Assembly: GCA_038144425.1 (NCBI GenBank)
Contig: JAYQNS010000003.1
Location: 62,001-126,000 of the forward strand
Source: Salivita marina
GTDB taxonomy: Bacteria > Pseudomonadota > Gammaproteobacteria > Pseudomonadales > Azotimanducaceae
Direction of reading: 5' to 3'
DNA length: 64,000 nt
The notes beneath the pieces were generated by a model. The model was not told where the DNA came from. It ran no database searches and saw only the letters and a program-made list of their open reading frames with translations. Of this stretch, positions 28,343-37,253 are shown in pieces. Within the stretch, counting starts at the first letter, position 1. Each line of letters starts with the position of its first letter. Both the position numbers and the translations under genes were made by a program.

Positions 28343-29250
28343 CTCCAGGGGATGAGCTCAACACCGTACGGGACTGGCTGCGCTATGCCGTCAGCACCTT
28401 GGGGCGGGGCGATTTGTACCTGGGCCAGGGCCAGGAGACGCTCTGGGATGAGGCCTTGGCGCTGGTCCTAGGGGTGCTCGCTATTCCTCAGGATCGCGCG
28501 GAATGGGTACTCGATGGGGTGCTGCTGCTTGAGGAGCGCCGACGCCTTGCTGCCGCCGTGCAAAGTCGCCTCCAGGGCCGCCCCACGGCCTACATCACGG
28601 GGCGGGCGCCCTACTGCGGCTTGGAGTTTTTTGTCGATGAGCGCGTGCTGATCCCGCGCTCGCCTCTAGGCATGATGCTGACAGAAGGGCTCCAGCCTTG
28701 GCTTGGCGCTGACGAACCCCAGCGTGTCGTAGATCTGTGCACGGGTTCAGGTTGCCTAGGTATTGTGGCGGCCCTGGCCTTTCCCGAGGCGCAGGTGGTG
28801 CTGACGGACATCGATCCCCGCGCCCTGGCCGTGGCCCAGCGTAACGTTGCGAAGTTTCACCTTGAACATCGTATCGAGCTGCGCGCAGGGGATGGGCTTG
28901 AGGCTCTGGCGGGGGAGGCCCCCTTCGACCTAGTCTTGGCTAACCCGCCCTATGTGGATCAGGCAGCCATGGACGCGTTGCCGAAGGAGTTTCGCTTTGA
29001 GCCGCGCCATGCCCTGGCCGCCGGCAAGGATGGGCTTTCATTCGTCACCCCGTTCCTTCGTGGGCTGAGTGCCTATCTGGCGCCGGAGGGGCTCTTGGCC
29101 CTTGAGGTGGGCTATAGCGCACCGGCGCTGGAAACGCGTTATCCCAAGGTGCCCTGGCTTTGGCCAGACCTTCCCCAGGGGGGCGCGGGGCTGGCGCTGC
29201 TGAATGGGAGCGCGCTCCGGGAGGCGGAGGCCGCCGGCGCGCTGGTCTAG
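28339..29250 (+). CDS. prmB: Ribosomal protein L3 N5-glutamine methyltransferase
   Basis: Class I methyltransferase of 303 residues modifying a glutamine of 50S protein L3. VVDLCTGSGCLGIVAAL is motif I, VVLTDIDPRALAVA the acidic loop, and LVLANPPYVDQ the NPPY motif for Gln methylation. The N-terminal helical domain (DWLRYAVSTLGRGDLYLGQG) is of the PrmB rather than the PrmC type, and prmB next to aroC is common. GTG 28339 overlaps the preceding stop; longer upstream frames are shadows. aroC begins 49 bases after it. Confidence 0.92.
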   Translation: MTPGDELNTVRDWLRYAVSTLGRGDLYLGQGQETLWDEALALVLGVLAIPQDRAEWVLDGVLLLEERRRLAAAVQSRLQGRPTAYITGRAPYCGLEFFVDERVLIPRSPLGMMLTEGLQPWLGADEPQRVVDLCTGSGCLGIVAALAFPEAQVVLTDIDPRALAVAQRNVAKFHLEHRIELRAGDGLEALAGEAPFDLVLANPPYVDQAAMDALPKEFRFEPRHALAAGKDGLSFVTPFLRGLSAYLAPEGLLALEVGYSAPALETRYPKVPWLWPDLPQGGAGLALLNGSALREAEAAGALV

Positions 29251-29299
29251 GGAAGGTCGTGCTAGAATCCGCGCCCTCGCGGGGTATTGGATTGCAGGC

Positions 29300-30382
29300 A
29301 TGGCTGGGAATAGCTTCGGAACCCTATTCACCGTTTCCACCTTTGGGGAAAGCCACGGGCCGGCCCTCGGGTGCGTCGTGGACGGCTGTCCGCCTGGCTT
29401 GCCCCTCGATGAAGCGCTGATTCAGCAGGATCTCGACCGCCGCCGTCCTGGTCAATCGCGCTACACCACGCAGCGCCGGGAACGGGACCAGGTACGCATT
29501 CTCTCGGGGGTTTTTGAAGGGCGCAGCACGGGAACGCCCATCGGTCTCTTGATTGAAAACGAGGACCAGCGCAGCCGGGATTACGGCGATATCAAGGATC
29601 AGTATCGTCCGGCCCACGCGGACTTCACCTACGACGCAAAGTATGGCGTTCGGGACTACCGTGGGGGTGGTCGCTCCTCGGCGCGGGAAACGGTGGCCCG
29701 GGTCGCCGCCGGGGCGATTGCCCGGGCTTACCTGGCCCAGCACGGCGTGCAGATTCAGGGCTACCTTGCGCAGCTGGGGACTCACATCCCCACGGCCTTC
29801 GAGGCCAGCGCTATCGAGGAGAACGCCTTCTTCTGGCCCGATGCGAGCACCGTGCCCGCGCTGGAGGCGGAAATCGACGCGCTCCGTCGTGCCGGTGACT
29901 CCATCGGGGCCAAGGTGACCGTGGAGGCCACGGGGCTGCCTCCGGGGCTCGGCGATCCGGTCTTTGACAAGCTCGATGCAACCTTAGCGTCGGCGCTCAT
30001 GGGCATCAATGCCGTGAAAGCCGTGGAGATCGGCGACGGCGTGGCCGTGGTGACGCAAAAGGGCAGTGAACACCGGGATGAAATGACAGCCGAGGGCTTC
30101 CTTTCCAATCACGCTGGCGGGACCCTTGGGGGCCTTTCCTCGGGGCAAACGCTGCGCGCCAGCCTAGCGTTGAAGCCGACCTCCAGCATCCGCATTCCCG
30201 GTCAAAGCATTGATCGTAGCGGAGCGCCAGTTTCCGTGGTGACCAACGGCCGCCACGACCCCTGCGTGGGAATTCGCGCCGTGCCCATCGCCGAGGCCAT
30301 GGTGGCCCTTGTGCTGATGGATCACTGGCTACGCCAGCGGGCCCAAAATCCGACCCGTATCCCCGCACCCAAGCCTTCATAG
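29300..30382 (+). CDS. aroC: Chorismate synthase
   Basis: Last step of the shikimate pathway, 360 residues, using reduced FMN to make chorismate for aromatic amino acids and folate. Signature patterns are all present: FGESHGPALGCVVDG near the start, GDIKDQYRPAHADFTYDAKYG, RDYRGGGRSSARET and GRHDPCVGIRAVPIAEAM. ATG 29300 fits the universal MAGNSFG start. A TAGAAT box at 29272-29277 may be a -10 for a local promoter. Followed after 13 bases by leuC. Confidence 0.96.
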   Translation: MAGNSFGTLFTVSTFGESHGPALGCVVDGCPPGLPLDEALIQQDLDRRRPGQSRYTTQRRERDQVRILSGVFEGRSTGTPIGLLIENEDQRSRDYGDIKDQYRPAHADFTYDAKYGVRDYRGGGRSSARETVARVAAGAIARAYLAQHGVQIQGYLAQLGTHIPTAFEASAIEENAFFWPDASTVPALEAEIDALRRAGDSIGAKVTVEATGLPPGLGDPVFDKLDATLASALMGINAVKAVEIGDGVAVVTQKGSEHRDEMTAEGFLSNHAGGTLGGLSSGQTLRASLALKPTSSIRIPGQSIDRSGAPVSVVTNGRHDPCVGIRAVPIAEAMVALVLMDHWLRQRAQNPTRIPAPKPS

Positions 30383-30395
30383 GGAGAGCTTTACC

Positions 30396-31832
30396 ATGGG
30401 CGGACGAACCCTTTACGACAAACTGTGGGACGCGCACTTGGCAGCGGAGCGCGAAGACGGTAGTGCGCTGCTGTACATCGATCGCCATCTGCTACACGAA
30501 GTGACGTCCCCTCAGGCCTTCGAAGGCCTTCGCCTTGCGGGGCGCAGCCCCTGGCGTATTGATGCAAACCTGGCCACCCCGGATCACAACGTGCCAACCA
30601 CCGATCGGGCCGCGGGTATCGACGGTATTACCGATCCCATTTCGCGGATTCAGGTGGAAACGCTGGATGCGAACTGCGATGAGTTTGGGATTCTGGAGTT
30701 CCGCATGCGAGATCCCCGCCAGGGAATCGTCCATGTGGTGGGTCCGGAGCAGGGGGCTACGCTGCCCGGCATGACCGTGGTCTGCGGCGATTCCCACACC
30801 TCCACCCACGGCGCTTTTGCAGCCCTGGCCCACGGCATTGGAACCTCCGAGGTAGAGCACGTGCTGGCCACCCAATGCCTCGCGGCTAAGAAGGCGAAGA
30901 ACTTCCGCGTCTGGGTTGACGGAACGCTCGGCGAAGGGGTCACCGCCAAGGATCTCGCCCTGGCCATCATTGGCGCCATGGGCACCGCCGGAGGCACGGG
31001 CTACACCCTTGAATACGCCGGGCCGGCTATCCAGGCGCTTTCTATGGAAGGGCGCATGACCCTCTGCAATATGGCTATTGAGGCCGGGGCGCGTGCGGGG
31101 CTGGTGGCCTTCGATGAGGTCACCGCTGCCTACGTAGAGGGGCGTCCCTACGCACCCTCGGGCGCGCTCTGGGACCAGGCGCTGGAGGCTTGGAGCGATC
31201 TCGTAAGCGATCCTGATGCCAGCTTCGATCGGGAACTGGTGCTCGATGCTAGCGTCCTCGAGCCTCAGGTCAGCTGGGGGACCTCTCCGGAAATGGTCGC
31301 GCCCATTACGGGCCAGGTGCCCGATCCGGCGCAGTGCGACGATCCCGTACGGGCGGAAAGCTGGGCCGGCGCCCTGCGCTACATGGATCTGGCTGCGGGG
31401 CAGGCGCTGACCTCCATTGCTTTAGATCGGGTCTTTATCGGTTCCTGTACCAATTCCCGCATCGAGGATCTTCGGTCCGCGGCCGCGGTGGCTCGGGGGC
31501 GCAGAGTCGCCAGCACCATAAAGCAGGCCCTCGTGGTACCCGGGTCTGGCCTCGTGAAACGTCAGGCCGAGGAGGAGGGGCTTGACGAGATCTTCCGCGC
31601 CGCGGGCTTTGAGTGGCGCGATCCGGGCTGCTCCATGTGCCTGGCCATGAATGCCGATCGCCTAGGCCCTGGGGAGCACTGCGCGTCCACCTCCAACCGA
31701 AACTTTGAGGGGCGCCAGGGCCACGGGGGACGAACCCATCTCGTGAGCCCCGCCATGGCGGCAGCGGCGGCCATTAGTGGCCACTTCACCGATGTACGCA
31801 TCCTCTTGAGCGAGCAGGGAGAGCAGCCATGA
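30396..31832 (+). CDS. leuC: 3-isopropylmalate dehydratase large subunit
   Basis: Aconitase-family [4Fe-4S] enzyme, 478 residues, isomerising isopropylmalate in leucine synthesis. Cluster cysteines are in FIGSCTNSRIEDL and PGCSMCLAMN. CGDSHTSTHGAFAALAHGIG and SNRNFEGRQGHGGRTHL bind substrate. GGGAGAG precedes ATG 30396. It forms a heterodimer with LeuD, whose start overlaps the leuC stop (ATGA). Leucine genes here lack leuA, and no leader peptide is visible. Confidence 0.96.
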   Translation: MGGRTLYDKLWDAHLAAEREDGSALLYIDRHLLHEVTSPQAFEGLRLAGRSPWRIDANLATPDHNVPTTDRAAGIDGITDPISRIQVETLDANCDEFGILEFRMRDPRQGIVHVVGPEQGATLPGMTVVCGDSHTSTHGAFAALAHGIGTSEVEHVLATQCLAAKKAKNFRVWVDGTLGEGVTAKDLALAIIGAMGTAGGTGYTLEYAGPAIQALSMEGRMTLCNMAIEAGARAGLVAFDEVTAAYVEGRPYAPSGALWDQALEAWSDLVSDPDASFDRELVLDASVLEPQVSWGTSPEMVAPITGQVPDPAQCDDPVRAESWAGALRYMDLAAGQALTSIALDRVFIGSCTNSRIEDLRSAAAVARGRRVASTIKQALVVPGSGLVKRQAEEEGLDEIFRAAGFEWRDPGCSMCLAMNADRLGPGEHCASTSNRNFEGRQGHGGRTHLVSPAMAAAAAISGHFTDVRILLSEQGEQP

Positions 31833-32470
31833 AGGCCTTTCGTAGCCTGTCCGGCCTAGCCGCGCCCCTAGACCGGGCTCACGTGGACACGGACCAAATC
31901 ATTCCTAAGCAGTTTCTCAAATCGATTCGCCGAACCGGCTTTGGCCCGAACCTGTTTGATGGCTGGCGCTACCTCGACGAAGGGTCGCCGGAAAAGACGG
32001 AGAACGAGCGTCAAATCAATCCCGACTTCGTGCTGAACAAGGCCCGCTACCAGGATGCCAAGGTGCTCCTGGCCCGAGAAAACTTCGGCTGCGGCTCGAG
32101 CCGGGAGCATGCGGTGTGGGCGCTGGAGGAGTTTGGGCTGCGCTGTGTGATCGCCCCGAGCTTCGCGGATATTTTTTATAACAACTGCTTTAAAAATGGC
32201 GTGTTGCCTGTCGCCCTCCCCGCGGAGGCGGTGGATGCGCTCTTCGCCGCGGCCGATCCCGGGCCCCTAACGCTGACTGTGGATCTTGAAGCGCAGGAGG
32301 TGCGCACGGAGGCGGCTACCTATGGTTTTGAAATCGACCCTCACCGTCGTCACTGCCTTCTCGAGGGCCTTGACGATATCGGTCTTTCCCTGAAGTACGG
32401 GGAGCAGATCCGTGAATACGAACGCCGGCGCCGCAGTGAGGCGCCATGGCTCTTTGACGCCCTTCGCTAG
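31829..32470 (+). CDS. leuD: 3-isopropylmalate dehydratase small subunit
   Basis: Swivel-domain partner of LeuC, 213 residues. The family start KAFRSLSGLAAPLDRAHVDT, the VDTDQIIPKQFLK loop and ENFGCGSSREHAVWAL are clear. It overlaps leuC by four bases and is followed by leuB after 22 bases, so leuCDB is one unit. ATG 31829 has GAGCAGCC upstream inside leuC. Confidence 0.96.
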   Translation: MKAFRSLSGLAAPLDRAHVDTDQIIPKQFLKSIRRTGFGPNLFDGWRYLDEGSPEKTENERQINPDFVLNKARYQDAKVLLARENFGCGSSREHAVWALEEFGLRCVIAPSFADIFYNNCFKNGVLPVALPAEAVDALFAAADPGPLTLTVDLEAQEVRTEAATYGFEIDPHRRHCLLEGLDDIGLSLKYGEQIREYERRRRSEAPWLFDALR

Positions 32471-32492
32471 CCTGAACGCTTAGGAACCCCAC

Positions 32493-33596
32493 ATGGCACA
32501 TTCGATTCTTCTTCTTCCCGGCGACGGCATTGGCCCCGAAATCATGGGCCCCGTGGGTTCGCTTCTTGAGCGCATTGGGATGGTCACGGGCCAGCCCCTG
32601 ACCTTGGAGACGGCCCTGGTGGGGGGCTGCGCCATTGACGCTGAGGGCACGCCCTTGCCCTCAGCCACGCTGGAGGCAGCTCGGAAGGCCGACGCGATCC
32701 TCCTGGGCGCGGTGGGCGGACCGAAGTGGGATGCGCTGCCGACGGCGCAACGTCCGGAGCGAGGGCTCTTGGGTCTGCGCTCGGGGCTCGAGCTCTTTGC
32801 GAACCTGCGCCCAGCTATCCTCTTTCCCCAGCTGGCGTCGGCGTCGTCGCTCAAAGCTGAACTGGTGGCGGGCCTAGACATCCTGATCGTCCGGGAACTC
32901 ACCGGCGGGATTTATTTCGGTGAACCTCGCGGCCTAGAGGGTGCGCCAGGGCAGCGCCGAGGCTTCAATACCTACGTGTATTCGGAAGAAGAAATCGTCC
33001 GCATCGCGCGTAAGGGCTTTGAGGCTGCGCAGGCGCGAGATGGGCGCCTCTGCTCCGTGGATAAAGCGAATGTTCTAGAAGTCACGGCGCTCTGGCGGGA
33101 GGTGGTTTCCGATCTGGCCTCTGAGTACCCCGGCGTTGAGCTTACCCACATGTACGTCGATAACGCAGGTATGCAGCTGGTGCGGGCGCCAAAGCAGTTC
33201 GACGTGCTCGTCACGGGAAACATGTTCGGGGATATCCTCTCCGATGTCGCGGCCATGCTGACCGGTTCCCTCGGTATGCTCCCCTCGGCGTCGCTGAATG
33301 CGGCGAGCCAGGGGCTTTACGAACCCGTACATGGCTCGGCGCCGGATATTGCGGGGCAGGATCTCGCCAACCCTCTGGCGACTATTCAATCGGCAGCGAT
33401 GATGTTTCGCTATTCCCTGGGGGCCCCGGCCATCGCTGAAGCCCTGGAAGGCGCCGTAGGCGATGTGCTGGACGCGGGCCTTCGCACTCGGGATATCGCG
33501 AGTCCGGAAACGGCGGAGGCCGCTCTCGTGGGGACGATCGCGATGGCTCACGCGGTGACCGAAGCCTTCGAAGTCCGATGGGGTGCTTCGTCATGA
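32493..33596 (+). CDS. leuB: 3-isopropylmalate dehydrogenase
   Basis: NAD-dependent oxidative decarboxylase, 367 residues, third step of the leucine branch. ILLLPGDGIGPEIMGPV opens the protein. LLGLRSGLELFANLRPA, the Tyr of GGIYFGEPRG and the signature NMFGDILSDVAAMLTGSLGM are present, with HGSAPDIAGQDLANP near the C-terminus. Its stop overlaps the asd ATG (ATGA), so leucine and aspartate-family synthesis share a transcript here. Confidence 0.97.
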   Translation: MAHSILLLPGDGIGPEIMGPVGSLLERIGMVTGQPLTLETALVGGCAIDAEGTPLPSATLEAARKADAILLGAVGGPKWDALPTAQRPERGLLGLRSGLELFANLRPAILFPQLASASSLKAELVAGLDILIVRELTGGIYFGEPRGLEGAPGQRRGFNTYVYSEEEIVRIARKGFEAAQARDGRLCSVDKANVLEVTALWREVVSDLASEYPGVELTHMYVDNAGMQLVRAPKQFDVLVTGNMFGDILSDVAAMLTGSLGMLPSASLNAASQGLYEPVHGSAPDIAGQDLANPLATIQSAAMMFRYSLGAPAIAEALEGAVGDVLDAGLRTRDIASPETAEAALVGTIAMAHAVTEAFEVRWGASS

Positions 33597-34621
33597 GCGA
33601 AGGATTTTCCGTAGCGGTCGTCGGTGCAACGGGCGCCGTCGGCGAGGCCATGATCGAGATTCTTGAATCTCGCAACTTCCCCGTAGGAAAGCTTTACGCC
33701 CTGGCCAGTGCGCGGTCTGAGGGCAAGACGGTGATGTTTAAGGGACGCCCCGTGCAGGTGGAGCGGCTGGATACCTTTGACTTCTCCAAGGTATCCCTTG
33801 GGCTGTTCTCCGCGGGGGGCAGCATTAGCGCCGAGTTTGCGCCCAAGGCGGCGGGGCAGGGGGCGGTGGTCGTGGATAATACCTCCCATTTCCGACGGGA
33901 AGCGGACATTCCCTTGGTGGTGCCGGAGGTGAATGGGGAGGTCCTCGATCGCTTGCCAGAGCGTCGCATCATCGCTAACCCGAACTGCTCAACGATTCAG
34001 ATGCTGGTGGCGTTGAAGCCCCTCCACGACCTCGCGCGGATTCGTCGCATTGAGGTGGCGACCTACCAGGCTGTCTCCGGCGCGGGTAGTAGCGGCATTG
34101 AGGAGCTCGCGCGCCAAACGGCGGAGCTTTTAAACGCTCGGAGCCATGAGCCTTCGGTGTTCACGAAGCAGATTGCGTTCAACGTCATTCCCCACATCGG
34201 TAGCTTCCAAGACAACGGCTTTACCCTTGAAGAGATGAAGATGGTCTGGGAGACGCGCAAGATCTTTGGGGATGAAAGCATCCTGGTGAACCCTACCTGC
34301 GTTCGCGTCCCAGTGTTTTATGGACACTCCGAGGCTGTTAGCGTCGAAACGGCGACGCCGCTCACGGTAGGGGAGGCGCGGGCAGCTCTTAAAAAAGCAC
34401 CCGGGGTGAGGCTGATGGATGAGCACGCGGATGGCGCCTATCCCACGCCCGTGCCCAATGCCGCAGGGGAAGATGCGGTCTTCGTGGGCCGGCTCCGGGA
34501 GTCCCTCTCCGTGCCCGGGGGCTTGAATTTCTGGGTGGTGAGCGACAACGTGCGCAAGGGCGCAGCCCTAAATAGCGTTCAGATTGCGGAATCGCTGCAA
34601 GGCCTTCTGCCAGCGCGCTAG
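33593..34621 (+). CDS. asd: Aspartate-semialdehyde dehydrogenase
   Basis: Reduces aspartyl phosphate to the semialdehyde, the branch point for Lys, Met, Thr and diaminopimelate; 342 residues. VAVVGATGAVGEAMIEIL is the NADP motif, Cys132 in IANPNCSTIQM is catalytic, and the active-site His is probably the one in VFYGHSEAVSVET. ATG 33593 is chosen because it overlaps the leuB stop. The leuCDB-asd-fimV-truA order is the usual one in Pseudomonas-type genomes. Confidence 0.95.
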   Translation: MSEGFSVAVVGATGAVGEAMIEILESRNFPVGKLYALASARSEGKTVMFKGRPVQVERLDTFDFSKVSLGLFSAGGSISAEFAPKAAGQGAVVVDNTSHFRREADIPLVVPEVNGEVLDRLPERRIIANPNCSTIQMLVALKPLHDLARIRRIEVATYQAVSGAGSSGIEELARQTAELLNARSHEPSVFTKQIAFNVIPHIGSFQDNGFTLEEMKMVWETRKIFGDESILVNPTCVRVPVFYGHSEAVSVETATPLTVGEARAALKKAPGVRLMDEHADGAYPTPVPNAAGEDAVFVGRLRESLSVPGGLNFWVVSDNVRKGAALNSVQIAESLQGLLPAR

Positions 34622-34672
34622 GCCAGCAGGGTGGGGAAGGCCCTGTAGATTCGTCAGGAGAGGCTAGGGGCT

Positions 34673-35763
34673 GTGGTAACGCGTTCTAAGAGGCTCGTGC
34701 TGCTGTTTTGGCTGTTGGGGGGAATCCCAGCGGGCGCCTCCGAGCCCCTGCCCGTTCACGTCCTCTCAGCCCTCGGGGAGCCCCTGCTCGCTATCCTTTC
34801 GCTGCCCTCCGATGGCCCAACCGCGCCCCTGAGCTTCGAACGCCAAGGCGCCGAAGGCTCAATCGCCGCCCGAACCGATCCCGCGACGCCTTACCGGGTA
34901 TACCTGCACAGCGACAGCGCCTTGGACGCGCCAATCATCCAGGGCACGTTGCGGGCGGGGCAGGGGGCAAAGGCCCGCCGTTATCCCCTTACCCTTTTTC
35001 TCGATCAGCGGATTTCTCCCGAGGTCGGGCCTAAGGGAGGGAGGCTTAACCCGAAACCTAAGCTTGAAGCGCGGGCCCCAGAACCACCGGCAAAAATTTC
35101 GCCGGATCCTCTCCACGCCGAGCTTAAAGCGGGGCAGGCTGCCCTTGCGGCTGCCCGGGCTCAAGCCGAAGCCGATCGCCAGGCCTGGGAAGCGGAGGGC
35201 GCAGCCCAAGCCGCTCAGCTTGCGGGTCTAAGGGTTGAGCTTGCGCGTCAGCGGCAGGCTCTAGAGGCCGCGCGTCAGTCGTCAGCCTCCCAGCTGAGTC
35301 TCGAGTCCGCCTCAGCCGAGGGGCTGGCGCCTCTTCTGGGGGCAGCCTTGATAGGCGCGGCGGGGCTCGCGGGGCTGGGCAGCCTTCTGCGCCGTCGCCA
35401 GGAACCGCCTAAGAGCAAGCGACGTCTTCCCCTTTGGCAGAGCCAGGGTCAGAGACGCTGTCCAGCCTTAGGGTCTATGAGCCTAGCGCCGTGGTGCAGC
35501 GCTTCGGGCCCCAATCACTCGGGAGGCCGCGAGCTTGCAGCGCAGGGCGCGATGAAAGGGAGGGAGCCGGCTTCGCGCAGGAGGCACCGAGCCAGGCTTG
35601 GGCGTTTGCGGAGCCATCGCCACCGCTCGCCCTTGGCCCTGAGGATCCAACCTTCGATGCGAGCTTCGTCTTGCATACCCCGGGCACCGGCCTTGCGGTG
35701 GCTCCGGAGGGCGATGCCTTGGCTCGCGCCCATCCGCAGCAAGAGGGTGCGTCTTGTGGGTAA
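34673..35763 (+). pseudogene. fimV: FimV-like inner-membrane protein, reduced and frameshifted
   Basis: Begins at GTG 34673 (AGGAGA upstream) with a signal peptide ending near PAGASEP and the FimV N-terminal pattern VHVLSALGEPLLAILSL. An Ala/Gln-rich coiled coil (about 145-205) and one membrane helix (ALLGAALIGAAGLAGLGSLL) follow. After KSKRR the frame is lost near 35410-35436. The next frame gives LAEPGSETLSSLRVYEPSAV and an acidic tail, to TAA 35761-35763. The LysM domain and the large TPR-containing C-terminus of normal FimV are absent, so even the repaired product is only about 363 residues. The unrepaired frame runs straight into truA and looks like a fused protein. Position between asd and truA supports the FimV call. 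Confidence 0.7.
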
Positions 35764-36580
35764 AGGGAGCCCCTCAGTACAGCGCTGGGCCCTTGCGGTG
35801 GAGTACGACGGTAGCGGTTATGCCGGCTTTCAGCGGCAGCCCTCCTCCGGCGTCGCGACGGTGCAGGGGGCTCTGGAGGCGGCGCTCAGTGAGGTGGGGG
35901 CAGCGCCTATTCAGTGCGCTGTGGCGGGGCGCACGGACGCTGGGGTCCATGCCACGGGGCAGGTGGTTCACTTTGATGCGCCTCGTCCCCGTCCGGCCAC
36001 GGCCTGGGTACGGGGCGGAAACAGCTTGGCCGGGCCCGGTATTACCATTCACTGGGCTCATCCCGTCCCCGACGCTTTCCATGCCCGCTTTTCCGCACAG
36101 TGGCGGCGCTACCGCTACTGGTTGAGCGATGCTGGGGCCGCCCGGGCCCTACTTCGGGACCGGGTAACCTTTGTTCCCGGATCCTTGGACGCAGGCGCCA
36201 TGCACGAGGCTGCGCAGGTTCTGCTTGGGGAGCGGGACTTTTCCAGTTTCCGTGCCTCAGGATGCCAGGCGCGCCATGGACGCCGATTCATGCGCCGTTT
36301 GACGGTTCAACGGGCGGGGGCACTCGTATCCGTGGAGGTAGAGGCTAACGCCTTTGTCCTCCACATGGTTCGGAACATTGTGGGCGCGCTGATCGAGGTG
36401 GGGCGGGGTCGGGGGGACAGCGCCTGGCTGGATGCGCTACGGGCCGCAGAGGATCGCCGCCTCGCGCCCCCTACGGCTCCGCCACAAGGGCTTTACCTTG
36501 AAGCCGTGGGCTATGATGCAGCCTTTGGCTTGCCGCCCTTTCCCTCGGGCCTGCCTTTTTGGGGGGAAGCGTTCTGCTAG
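35756..36580 (+). CDS. truA: tRNA pseudouridine(38-40) synthase
   Basis: Makes pseudouridine at positions 38-40 of many tRNAs; 274 residues. The catalytic Asp is in AGRTDAGVHATGQVVHF (Asp61). FHARFSAQWRRYRYWL and the C-terminal FVLHMVRNIVGALIEVG are conserved. GTG 35756 is chosen because AAGAGGG lies eight bases before it and homology starts just after (WALAVEYDGSGYAGFQ). The start lies inside the last codons of the fimV tail. trpF follows after 37 bases, as is usual. Confidence 0.94.
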   Translation: MGKGSPSVQRWALAVEYDGSGYAGFQRQPSSGVATVQGALEAALSEVGAAPIQCAVAGRTDAGVHATGQVVHFDAPRPRPATAWVRGGNSLAGPGITIHWAHPVPDAFHARFSAQWRRYRYWLSDAGAARALLRDRVTFVPGSLDAGAMHEAAQVLLGERDFSSFRASGCQARHGRRFMRRLTVQRAGALVSVEVEANAFVLHMVRNIVGALIEVGRGRGDSAWLDALRAAEDRRLAPPTAPPQGLYLEAVGYDAAFGLPPFPSGLPFWGEAFC

Positions 36581-36617
36581 ACTTGTCCGCTCACGAGCTG
36601 CTCTAGGGGGCGGGCCC

Positions 36618-37253
36618 ATGGTCCGGGTGAAAATCTGTGGCTTAACGCAGTCCGCGGATGTCACCGCCGCGTGTGCGGCGGGCGCTGATGCCTTGGGCTT
36701 TGTGTTTTATGCGCCCAGCCCCCGCGCCCTATCCCCAGCACAGGCGAAGGCACTCTTGCAGACCGTGGCACCTTTCACGATAAGCGTGGGTCTTTTTGTG
36801 GATCCTTCGGAAGCGGAGGTCGAAAAAACCTTGCGTGAGGCGCCTGTGCAGCTCCTGCAGTTTCACGGCGATGAACCCGAGGCGTTTTGCCAGCGCTGGG
36901 ACCGGCCCTATATCAAGGCCCTACGAATGGCGCCGGAGCTGGATGTGGCCGCGGCCATGGCGGCCTACCCCTCCGCCGCTGGGTTCCTGCTCGACGCCTA
37001 CGAAGCCGGGGTTCCCGGAGGAACGGGGAGGGTATTTTCCTGGGATCGGGTGCCCGCGCAGGCCCCCGCGCCTATCATTTTGGCGGGCGGTTTAACGCCA
37101 GACAACGTAAGCTGCGCCATCGCGACGGCAAGGCCCTATGGGGTGGACGTCAGCGGCGGCGTGGAGCGGGCGAAGGGCATTAAAGATGAGGCCAAGGTAC
37201 GAGCCTTTATTCGTGCCGCAAAGACCGATAGGAGCACTCATGACGCAAGCTAA
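36618..37253 (+). CDS. trpF: Phosphoribosylanthranilate isomerase
   Basis: TIM-barrel isomerase of tryptophan synthesis, 211 residues. VRVKICGLTQSADV begins the barrel with the catalytic Cys; GADALGFVFYAPSPRAL, LLQFHGDEPEAFC and ILAGGLTPDNV follow, and the catalytic Asp is in FLLDAYEAG. ATG 36618 has GGGGGCGGG upstream and fits the family start. Its last 14 bases overlap trpB. Together with trpB and trpA it covers the last tryptophan steps except indole-glycerol-phosphate synthase, which is elsewhere. Confidence 0.96.
   Translation: MVRVKICGLTQSADVTAACAAGADALGFVFYAPSPRALSPAQAKALLQTVAPFTISVGLFVDPSEAEVEKTLREAPVQLLQFHGDEPEAFCQRWDRPYIKALRMAPELDVAAAMAAYPSAAGFLLDAYEAGVPGGTGRVFSWDRVPAQAPAPIILAGGLTPDNVSCAIATARPYGVDVSGGVERAKGIKDEAKVRAFIRAAKTDRSTHDAS

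Noticed and set aside
34673..36580. A genuine FimV-TruA fusion protein
   Set aside because: The middle part loses all FimV-like character after 35410, the adjacent frame restores it, and truA has its own start and ribosome binding site.
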